This document shows, one piece after another, positions 55,203-64,000 of a stretch of 64,000 nucleotides of DNA; position 1 is the stretch's first letter; each line of letters opens with the position of its first letter. The notes under the pieces were generated by a model. That model saw nothing but the letters and a program-made list of their open reading frames with translations, was not told where the DNA came from and searched no databases. This DNA comes from Ottelia alismoides. Lineage: Eukaryota; Streptophyta; Magnoliopsida; Alismatales; Hydrocharitaceae. Both the position numbers and the translations under genes were made by a program. The stretch lies in contig JAZKJV010005543.1 in the NCBI GenBank assembly GCA_037367405.1, positions 62,001 through 126,000 on the forward strand. Reading direction: 5' to 3'.

Positions 55203-56566
55203 TGTATTGACCGGGTGGATTTTAGCAAAAAATATTTTTTATTTAGACTTTTAAACTTTGATGTATAGTGAAAGTACATGAGTGTCAAACTCAGGGAGGC
55301 AAATTGTGGAAGATTGGGAAAATAGTAGAAAATTGAGGTTTAATAGGTTTCCTAATTTTTGTTTATTTTTAGGTAATTTTTTAAGGATTTTAATTTTGTA
55401 AATTTTATATTATTTTTATGGTTTTATGTTTTTTATTTTTTTTATTTTGGAAAATGTTTTCTAATTTTTATTTGTTTTTAATTTTTGTTATTTTTATGAT
55501 TTTTAGAGGTTTTTTTGGATTTTTATGAGTTTTATTTTATTTTTAAGGTTGAAAATTAGGTTTTCATTGAAATCTGTGAAGTATTTTTTATTTTTAAAAT
55601 AGTAAATAGTTAGAAATACGTTTCATTTTATTTTTACCAAAATGTAGTTGAAATTATCTTTAAAATGTTAGGTTGTGCATATTTTGGTGATTTTTATTGA
55701 ATTAATTATGAATTTTAAATGTTTTTATGTCTTTTGAATTTTTTATTGGTTTTAATATTCAATTGCTATTTTGTTTTATGTAAAATATGGCAAAATATAT
55801 TGCAGATTTTTTTTTGAATTTTTAAAGGTGTTTTTATTTTTATGACTTTTTAAAATAGAAAATATGTTTTCTCAAAATTGATTTAATACTGGATATAGAG
55901 TAATACTATGTATTTTTATTTATTTTTTATATTTTTATATTTTTTTATTTGGTTTTAAACTTATTTAATATGTATGTAAAATTATAGGATTTAATATATT
56001 GGATAGTGGTATATCTGCAACTAACAGAAATTCTGGGGTGTTATGCACAAAAAGTCCAGAGTTTACGTGTGCGTATGCGTGCTAGCACCGGTACGGGACC
56101 TGCTCATATTATGATAAACTGTTAGGGGATCGTGCGCAAAGTTCACAGAGAACACATGTCAGGCATGTGCCTTAAGTTGTTGAGGACCTACTGGAATATT
56201 CAAAAAGTTCTGAGGGGGTTCTTGCAAAAACTCAAATGATCACATGCTAAAGCACGTGATAGAGCCTCAACCGATCCTATTCGTGAATATCTGAATTGTT
56301 GGGGGCTTATTGCAAAATTGCCCTAAAATATCGCCTGCCTCACGCAAGGCGTACGTGACGAGTCTTGAGCAGTGAGCGGCGGCTTCAAGTGCTTATCAAC
56401 CACCTGATTTAATCTAATCGGACGGGTACTGTATCGGGAGTACTTCATGCAGAGATCTCAAGCGGGTAGATCTTCGTGGAATCTCCAGGAGAGGAATACG
56501 ATGGCAGTGAGTTTTTTAGGGATTCAGATGGTCGAGACTCTTCGATCTGTAGGTGCTCCTCGATAG
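55203..56566 (-). repeat. Truncated LTR fragment I2 in D pol
   Basis: Begins TGACCGGG-like, carries the U5 signature GTCAAACTCAGGGAGG (55283-55298) and the same order of zones as I1, and ends near 56566 where D pol resumes. Together I1 and I2 replace the part of pol that B codes between about 16780 and 17580. Confidence 0.6.
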
Positions 56567-56900
56567 ATTATTCTAATAGGTATGGTTACTTTAGATCCTA
56601 AGATGTGGGGCCTAAATTTATCTAGGGCAAATACTACGGCTAGAATTTCTTTCTCTGTAATGGTGTAATTCCGTTGAGCAGAATCCAAAGTCTTGCTAGA
56701 TTAGTGTATGGCATAAGGAAGTTCGTCCCTCCTCTGTCCCAGAATAGCCCCAACGGTAAAATCAGAGGCATCTGTCATGATCTCGAATGGGAGAGGCCAA
56801 TCAAGTTGTTGAAGGACAGGAGCCTCTACAACCATTTTCTTGAGATTGTCGAAAGCCGAAAGACACTTATCATCGATAATAAACTCGGTGTCTTTCGCTA
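56567..56900 (-). pseudogene. pol: Element D RNase H fragment
   Basis: Matches the B region coding YTVTEKEMLAVVFALDKY and TDASDFAVGAVLGQRRDG, with several substitutions and a stop. It is continuous with 60423 once solo LTR F is removed. Confidence 0.82.
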
Positions 56901-56905
56901 GAAGG
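56901..56905. other. Target-site duplication of F, left copy
   Basis: GAAGG, repeated at 60418-60422. Confidence 0.9.
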
Positions 56906-57583
56906 TGATGAATCTGTGATTCATCACTTCAAAAGTCAAAAATAGAGCCTTGATCCCGAGAAAATAGAGGCATATTTCCCCTTATATTGCATAAATAGCA
57001 TTCATGCATGTATTCATAACTCATGTAGTTTAGGAGCTCATTTGCATCTAAATAAGAAGCCAAAAATCCCTTGTAAAATACCTCTTCACCAAAATAACAT
57101 CTCCTCTATAATCTATACTCCTTAGTTAATAACATAGGGAAGAATGTCAAAAATCACCCTTGTAAAATAGCCAATATAGCCTGAGAGCCCTTGTACACTA
57201 AAATACACATAAAGCCCTCATACAAAGCCTGAATTAGGTCTACTCACTCTTAGAATATTACATATCAAAAGACCTTTAAAATGAGACTAATTTCATTGAA
57301 TTTGGAGCTCGTATGAGAAACTTGAGTTTTTGGGTCACTTTGTATACTACAGATGTATATTTATGTATCCTTGTATTTATGTATCATATTTGACCTCATC
57401 TCCATCTTTGGTCAACATGAAACTTGTAGATCTCATCGAGATCTACAACTTTCATGTTTTGAGTTTTTCCAAATTCGGCTCCCTCTTCTCTCTACACGTG
57501 TCTCTTACTCCAGCCACTCACAGCAGGCCACGTGGCGCCCTCTGGTTGCGCCACGCGGCCCGCCTCATCCGCCCGCGCCTTCA

Positions 57584-57613
57584 GCCGTTGGATCTCGATC
57601 TAGATCCAACGGC
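57584..57613. promoter_or_regulatory. Palindrome with AACGG core, LTR F promoter
   Basis: GCCGTTGGATCT and AGATCCAACGGC with a 6-nt loop, about 600 bp upstream of the TATA box. Confidence 0.5.
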
Positions 57614-57915
57614 CCAGCGCTGCCCACGCCGCCCCTCGCCTGGACCATCAGATCTTCCCTAGCTGTGATCTACGCCGCTCATCCGCGCCTTCACCAGAAC
57701 CTTCCACGTGGCGGCATCTACGCCGCTTGATCGCATCCCCGATCCTCTCATCACAGCCGCCCTTCTTCCTGCGAATCGTGGCCCTCTGATCAACCCTATC
57801 TCCTCATCCAGGCTGTTCGCGTGCGCTTCACCCTCATCTCGCCACGTGGCGCCATCATAACCCGTCATCTCCGCACCCCAGATCTAATCCTACCCGACCA
57901 AATCCCCCTTGATCC

Positions 57916-57945
57916 CCACCGTTGGATCTCAAGATCCAACGGTGG
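57916..57945. promoter_or_regulatory. Palindrome with AACGG core, LTR F promoter
   Basis: CCACCGTTGGATCT and AGATCCAACGGTGG with a 2-nt loop, about 250 bp upstream of the TATA box. Confidence 0.55.
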
Positions 57946-58186
57946 AGACCTCGTCTCCTACCTCCAGGCGCCCCTCTCCCCCACGTCCCTTGCCTTGCGG
58001 GAGGGGCGTCCCCTTCCTATTTTTGGACGCACGTCGGCCATCTCCTCCGGCCGCTGACCCCCCTACGACGTCACCCACTCATCCCTCTCCCTCGCCAGCT
58101 CCCTCAAGCTCCACCATCTCCACCATACTCGCCCCACGATCACCACCAACCTCGCCACTCCACCAGCCAAACCACCTCCTTCGCCT

Positions 58187-58194
58187 TATAAATA
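58187..58194 (+). promoter_or_regulatory. TATA box, LTR F
   Basis: TATAAATA in GCCTTATAAATACGCC, a textbook plant TATA box in GC-rich surroundings. Confidence 0.7.
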
Positions 58195-58432
58195 CGCCAC
58201 CACCGGCGCCGTTCACCCCATCCGCCACTCCAGGAAGGTTCCTCAAGCTCCAAGCTACCCATTGGTGACAGCAATTTGGTGAGTTGTCGAGCGAAGACAG
58301 GTATCCAACTCCGGTGAGATCCACGGCCGCCACCGCCGTGCTGCAGCCTCCCTCGAGCAGCTGCCCGAGCTCGGGACCCTACCGATCCCTTGAGCGAAGA
58401 CCTGGAGCTCAAATCTGAGCCCCATTCCCCAG

Positions 58433-58738
58433 GTAACCCCCTCCATTCGTCCTCCGATCTTCTTCTTCATTTTCTTGCTTTTTCTCCGATTTTATTCATC
58501 GCCATTGGCCACCCTCGCGCCTCCAAATCACCTCGACGAGCTTCGCGTCGAAGCTCCGGTCCTCGCGGTACCTTCCGCACACTCCGACGCCGCATTTCAC
58601 ATTCCTCCGACCAACAGCTCCGCCATTTGGCTGGAGCTCGCTCGCCGGACCACCAAACTTCACTTTAGGCCTCGCCGATCACGCCAAACTTCTCCACGAG
58701 CACTTGCACGCCTCAGCTATACACCTAACTATTTGCAG
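58433..58738 (+). other. Intron-like GT-AG unit in LTR F (306 bp)
   Basis: Donor CCCCAG|GTAACC (58433) and acceptor CTATTTGCAG|GTCC (58738), 246 bp downstream of the TATA box. Confidence 0.55.
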
Positions 58739-60417
58739 GTCCTCTTTCCTTCATTGGCCGGAGCTTCATCGGAGCTCCCTTAGAGCTTCATCGACGTCGA
58801 GCTTCAGAACATCTCCAAGGATCTTGAGGCCACCGGAGGCTTCGTCGTACGCTCCCGCTTCGTCCGAGCTACGTGGGAGCCGACGAAGCGCTCCATCGAC
58901 GCCCAGCGACCGAGGCGGAGCAAGGCCAGCCTCACCGGAGCTCCGCCTTCTCCTCCGCAGGTGGCGGAGGACCGATCGAGACGAAGCAGCAGCAACCGTT
59001 CGATCAACCGATCGAACGGTCCTCGTCCCGCCACGTGTTCCATCACCGCGCCTGTCCTCGACCGTTAATCGCGCCTCAGATCTGACGGCTCTCCATTTGC
59101 CACGCGTCTTCATCGACAACCCTTGGATCCATCTTGATCCGAGGGCCTTCAGGCCGCCACGTCGACGAGTCCGAGCCTCGGCCTCCAAGCCTAGGCTCGG
59201 GCTACCCGAGGCTGCACCGAGCCAGAGTCCGAACCTCCAGAGGACCCGAGCCTCGCTCCGAGCCACCGACGCCCTCCGAACCTAGGTCGCTCACGTGAGG
59301 AGCACGTGCGGCCTGGGTTAATTGCACAGAAGCCCCTGAAGCTTTCCGAAATTACAAAGAGGTCCCTATGAAGCAGACCCCACGTGAGGAGCACGTGTTC
59401 CGTGGAGAAATTGCACAAGAGTCCACCATATTATCGGTAATTGCATTTTAGTCCCTGTCAGCATATTTGCTTTTTGTAATTTTAATTTCCAGTATTGCAT
59501 TTACACCCCTGTGTTTGCACGTGTCCCTAGAGTGCATTTTTCATTATTTTGAGATTCTAAAAATTGCATGTTGTTGGAAATTTTGTCCTCCATCTGTTAG
59601 TACACGTGTCTGATTTTTGTAGGCTTATTTGAATTATTAATGAATTAATTGATGCATTGTTGACATATTTTGCCCAGTAATGCCTTTTGATTTTTAATTA
59701 ATTATCTGTGCCTTCAAAAATTATCAAAAATTCACAGTAGCTTAAGGACATCATTTTTAACACACCATAAAAATTTCATAGCATTTGCACGCATATCGAG
59801 GCCTAAATAAATAGTTTAGTGATTTTCTTAAATTAATTTTAGTTAATTCATTTCACAGTAAAATTAAGTCCTGTTAATTTTCCTAGGTCCCTTATCATTA
59901 GAGCCACCTAGGATAATTTTAGTTCTTGAAAAAATTGTGATTTGATATTTATTAAAAATTAAATACTGAAAATCACTCTGTCTGTTTTTTAATTCACGGT
60001 AAATTTATTTTGAGTCGAAAAATTCCAAAAAAATTAGTGTAGGTCATTTTCATCATAAATAATCATCTGGCCAATTTTCATTATTTTTGGACTTCATTTG
60101 ATACATCAATTAAATTAAACGTTAAATTGGCTCGCCTTGTCTGCATATGTCTGTATAAAAATTAAAAAAGACCAAAAAATTGATCCTCGAACATCAACAC
60201 TTGAAAAATTGCTGTAATTCACCTAAGGAGACAGTTGCTTCCCTGAGATCGACCTTGGACTTACCCCAAGTAAAAAATTTATTGCCACTTAAAATTAACT
60301 TCAAATTGTTCGATAAGTGGTTTTTGATCAACATCTCGTATCCGACTGCAACGAATCACACTAATTAATTTGGACATTAATCTGCCTGAATTAACTAAGG
60401 GTGCGGGAGCGTTATCA

Positions 60418-60422
60418 GAAGG
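60418..60422. other. Target-site duplication of F, right copy
   Basis: GAAGG, identical to 56901-56905. Confidence 0.9.
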
Positions 60423-61500
60423 TCAGATAACGGTCGGGCAATTTTGTTGAAGTCTCGAATGAAACGTCGGTAGAAATCGACATGCCCAGGGAAAGATTGT
60501 AACTGCTTCAAATTGGACGGTAGATTGAGTTTCTTTATGATATCCACCTTGGTCGGGTCCACCTCGATGCCCTTGTTGGAGATGATGTGACCAAGGACCA
60601 TCTCCTAAGTCATCATGAAATGACTCTTCTCCCAAGAACGAATGAGGTTAACCTCCGTGCACCTCTGAAGCATGCGGTTCAGACTAGAAAGACAGGAATT
60701 GAAATCATTGCCATAGACCAAAAAATCATACATGAAGACCTCTAAAAAGCCGCCCACCATGTCCACAAAAATCAAAAGCATGCACATCTGGAATGTAGTC
60801 GAAGCATTACACAATCCAAAGGACATCCGTTTGAAAGCATGTGTTTCGAACGGACAAGTGAAAGTCATTTTTTCTTGATCTTCAGGTGTGATGGCCACCT
60901 AGTTATATCCGAGTACCCATTAAGGAAGCAATAGTGGCTCTTCCCAGCTAAACTCTCGATTATCTTATCAATGAATGGAACCGGGAAGTGATCCTTCTTG
61001 GTCGCTTGATTCAAACATCTGTAGTCCATACATACGCACCAAGAAGTCGGTACTCGGGTAGCGATCTCCTCTCTGTCCTCATTTATCACTGTAGTGATAC
61101 CCGTCTTCTTGGGTACTACATTTAAAGGACTAACCCATTTAGAATCGGAGATGGGATAGACAAAATCGGCACTCCACCACTTGGATATTTTCTTCATAAC
61201 CACCTCTTGAGGTTCATCCTACACTGAAACTCACGAGATGGTTTGGTGTCATCCTCGAGAAAGATGTGGTGAGAACACAGAGCCAGACTAATAACATGGA
61301 GATCGGCTACTATACACAGAGCCGGTTGACACAGAGCTGATTGACTTGTGGTTCTTTTCAAGAATCTCCGTCAGACGGGATTTTTGATCTTCGATCAGAT
61401 CAGATGCGATGATGATAGGAAACATTTTAAGCTCTCCAGTAAGGAATCGATATTTCATGCTTTGAGGTAACGGTTTAAGCTCGGGGGAGAAGGAGTAGGG
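60423..61500 (-). pseudogene. pol: Element D reverse transcriptase, decayed
   Basis: Minus-strand frames with VPKKTGITTVINE, VCMDYRCLNQATKKDHFPV, FIDKIIESLAGKSHYCFL and SNLKQLQSFPGHVDFYRRFI. The catalytic motif reads VFMYDFLVYG, so the first Asp of the B motif FMDD is replaced by Tyr. Frameshifts at about 60600 and 60890. The start matching MKYRFL lies near 61450. Confidence 0.87.
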
Positions 61501-62600
61501 ATAGCTGGTTTGACTAGGGCCTGGGTATAGGCTACTAGGTTTGTGTGCTTAAGCTCATCCTGCTCTGACTCAGAAGAATCTAGATATTGCTCATCTGATT
61601 GTTGAATATTATGAACTAGCTCGATCTCCATACTGGTTGTAGTCTTATCTGAAATGAGACGCGGAACATACTCATCAAAAATCTACCAAGCAAAGTCCAC
61701 ATCTACATCAGAGGGATCCGAATTGGAACAACAAGATTGGAACTCAGAATGACCATCATCAGACTCATCTGCCTCAGCCTCTAACTGTATCTGCTCCAAG
61801 ACTGTGTTGTCCAATCTTCCATCATCTTATATCTAAAACTCGGACTCTCCCAAAGGTGTGATGAAAGATCGTGTACTCGGTTCGGTCCAAACGACCTCAT
61901 CATCTGTCTGCGTGAAGTCACATTCCCGATGACTATTAGCCCCGTCTTCAGAAGCTCGCTCTGACTCTACTGATTTGGCTTTGACATCCTAGATCGTCTC
62001 TATATGTATACTCTCTCCCTGGATGTGAAAGTACATCTTCCCAGTACCATAATCAGAAACGGCTTTAGCCGTCGCTAGAAAAGGTCGTCCTAATATGATC
62101 GGGGTATCTATCACACATTCAGGGACAGTCATGTCCAACACAACGAAGTCCGCAGGGAATTTCAAACCCTGAATGGTGACGATAACATCCTCAATTAATC
62201 CCTTAGACCTCTTAACCAATCTATCAGCAAACTGCAAGATCGTTCTGTTTGGTCGAAAACGTCCGAACTCGAATTTTTCGAGTAAGGAAGAAGGAAGGAG
62301 ATTAATTGATTATCTGCTATCTAAAAGAGTGCGATCAAAAGTCTAATCAAGGATCTCACATCTAACATACGGTGCTCCCGTGTCTGATCGCTTGGATGGG
62401 AGACGGTTCTGGATGGCATAACAAGTCTACTTTGTCAACATATGAATCTCTGAACAATGGTTGCACGGCCTCTTCTTTCTATGAATTGTAGTTCGCTCTT
62501 TAAGTCATTTCTGTAGAAGAGGGATGTGTACCAAGGCTTCCGAAAGAGTGAGCTGAATGGTGAATTTACCAAGCATCTCTTTCGTCAAATCTAACATCTA
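61501..62600 (-). pseudogene. Element D acidic linker and protease, decayed
   Basis: Protease remnant includes QFADRLVKRSKGLIEDVIVT, FPADFVVLDM and IILGRPFLATAKAVSD (62237-61989). Upstream the active-site Asp-Ser is followed by Arg and a stop instead of Gly (near 62310). The acidic linker (61510-61980) is broken by stops but still rich in Ser, Asp and Glu codons. Confidence 0.8.
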
Positions 62601-64000
62601 AGTCTTTTGGTGATTTTCTATTTTATCTCCTTTTTCCAAGCGGAGGGCTTGGGGAATAGGTATCTGTACATCCTCCTTGTTAGTCTGTACAATAGGAGGA
62701 TCAGGAGAAGAAAAAGTTTTTTTTGGAGAACGGGGACTTGCTCGATGTAAATCATCATAAGAAGAATCATGGGATCTAAGATGATCAACTGTCTTATATT
62801 TATTTCTCTTTTTGGATTTTCTCTTTTGTACATTTTTATGTTTTTCTATCATCATCACTGTACAGAAAGAATGGTAAAGCAGCAGCAGCGGCATCAGACT
62901 CTGGCTGCTTCTCGTCCATCTTGGTGGTATCAACACCACCATCGACGTCCTCAAAGGGAGAGGCAGCATCAGCACCGCCATCATCAGACTCAACTGGCCC
63001 GCTTGTATCAACAGATGTTCCTTCCTTAAGCCTAGTTAAGCCTCCGACTGCTGGCATCCTACTGCTCCTAAGAGAAATAAAATCAGCTTCATCACAGTTA
63101 AGAGAATCATCTGAAACTACCTGTGATTGGAGGGTGGGTTCTGTCAGGTGTACATGCTCTAACTTCCTCTTTAGACTGTTCGGATTTGGCTCTGTCTGAG
63201 TAGAATAGCATATTTACCTTTGACTATCTCTGTAACATGGTTTTTGAATTCATCCATTTCTAGCTTAAAGGCAACGTGTTGGTCGGCTATCAAATTGGAG
63301 AGATATTCTAAAGCTGGGTTATCATGGAAGAGACCATGAGACCCAGATGAGTTGCCTCGGTGATACTGAGGCTGTTGTGGAGCTGACTGCTACTATGGAG
63401 GATAAGACTGTTGATATTGTGATGGATATGAGTTCTGCCTCTACTGAGCTGGCTGGTATTGACGAGGACTAGAATGCTAATGTAATTCTCTTTTCTGCCT
63501 CACTTATGCTTATGCTGGTTGCTGGGAAGAGGCACCTCTAGAAGACCAACAAAACCAGGATGATCACGACGGATCCCTGGTTACTACTGCTGGTTGTACC
63601 AGATCCCACTGACCTCCATCAATGGTTCAGACATCTCAGAATAAGCATGTTGCATAGATGTTAGTGGCTGATCACTCTGGTACACCACCATCTGGGTATC
63701 AGATGATGGTGTATGCTGGTGTTGCAGGTAAGCTGGAGACTGGTGGGTCGGCTCAAAGTGCACATGGTATATGTGTTGAACTGGTGGTTGCGGAAGAATT
63801 CCTCGATCTCTGCTTCCCAAGTCAGCCAATGATCGAGAAGACTACGTGGAATCTGTCTAAAGTTCTTGAAGGCACATGATTTGTGTCTTCATATCACTGA
63901 GGCATCTCTCAAGCTTGTCAATTTTGTCGAGCTTGACCAAATTCTGGCACTTTTTCTTTATGATTTCCATGCGATCCAGCTTCTGACATATGATCCCCAT
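62601..64000 (-). pseudogene. gag: Element D gag C-terminal and linker part, decayed, continues out of window
   Basis: Fragments match B: FPKPSAWKK-like segment (62640), an acidic GADA-type stretch with DDGGADAA and DVDGGVDTT (62860-63030), degraded Gln/Pro-rich DNA (63340-63560), and HIYHVHFEPTHQSPAY, DTQMVVYQSDQPL and EPLMEVSGIWYNQ (63829-63584). The capsid core lies beyond the window. Confidence 0.8.

Larger units (their letters stand above)
56906..60417 (+). mobile_element. Solo LTR F (3512 bp, plus strand)
   Basis: Starts TGATGAATCTGTGATTCATCA and ends GCGTTATCA with exact 5-bp duplications GAAGG. No internal sequence is present. Zones in order: U3 with CATGCATG, MSA-type palindromes, TATAAATA, leader with donor and acceptor, long GC-rich zone, inverted TTGCA/GGCCCC motifs (59320-59500), AT-rich zone, U5 signature (60240-60254). 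Frames of up to 193 codons at 57900-59290 are GC-rich LTR DNA without shared coding signal. Confidence 0.9.
48678..64000 (-). mobile_element. Element D: old, decayed Athila-type element, right edge outside window
   Basis: Minus-strand element with 3' LTR (48678-50381, cut by C), PPT, 3' UTR, five-hairpin array, then scattered pol, PR and gag pieces in the same order as A and B. It is broken by LTR fragments at about 53240-56566 and by solo LTR F at 56906-60417. It is clearly more diverged from B than A is, so it belongs to an older or separate lineage and hosts the other insertions. Confidence 0.85.

Noticed and set aside
57900..59290. Frames of 119-193 codons in LTR F as genes
   Set aside because: Overlapping frames on both strands of LTR promoter and leader DNA, with no shared coding pattern in C or G.

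Overview
The window is plant nuclear repeat DNA. I see no host protein gene, rRNA, tRNA gene or CRISPR array. Almost every base belongs to Ty3/gypsy LTR retrotransposons of the Tat/Athila (non-chromodomain) branch. The family call rests on the gag-PR-RT-RNase H-IN order, the integrase motif SDGGSHF, the absence of a chromodomain, LTRs of 3-4 kb starting TGATGAAT, and a 17-nt primer-binding site matching the 3' end of plant tRNA-Asp. I cannot name the species; a flowering plant with a repeat-rich genome is the natural reading.

The layout is a nest of insertions, four deep. Innermost and youngest is element B (9739-28462, minus strand). It is complete, with LTRs of 3844 and 3846 bp that differ by about 35 substitutions in a hand count, and a 5-bp target-site duplication GTGGT. 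B sits in the 5' end of gag of element A (minus strand), a relative with many stops and frameshifts: 3' LTR end 1-610, internal 611-9738 plus 28463-30371, 5' LTR 30372-34185. A sits in element C (plus strand, internal 34186-39186), which keeps a gag/linker region and a protease-like region but lacks RT, RNase H and integrase. C's 3' LTR (39187-39920 and 46563-48677) is split by a minus-strand solo LTR H (39918-43372 and 46325-46562), which is itself split by solo LTR G (43373-46324, TSD TCAGG). C's 3' end abuts the 3' LTR of element D (minus strand, 48678-50381), so C was probably inserted in D. D runs to the window end as a heavily decayed element. Its pol is broken by two LTR fragments (about 53240-56566) and by a plus-strand solo LTR F (56906-60417, TSD GAAGG).

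The parts work as one retrotransposon machine. The LTR promoter drives a long RNA, a tRNA-Asp primer starts minus-strand DNA at the PBS, the gag-pol product supplies particle protein, protease, RT/RNase H and integrase, and a polypurine tract next to the 3' LTR primes the second strand. B carries almost everything, apart from one in-frame TAG in gag and a one-base difference in the N-terminal gag frame.

The most unusual signals are non-coding and shared by diverged elements. (1) A 3'-UTR array of 4-5 hairpins whose 3' arms copy the polypurine tract (AAGTATAGGGGG), always ending with one longer hairpin. (2) A hairpin just before the polypurine tract, kept with altered stem sequence in C. (3) A GT-AG intron-like unit of 248-309 bp inside five LTR families, 165-260 bp downstream of the TATA position. 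(4) A U5 signature at a near-fixed 160-205 bp from the LTR 3' end. (5) A 20-21 bp palindrome at the LTR 5' terminus. (6) An iterated TTGCA...GGCCCC motif. (7) Palindromes built on CCGTTGGATC that contain MSA-like (AACGG) cores. Together these suggest a conserved RNA and promoter architecture that evolves more slowly than the LTR sequence around it.
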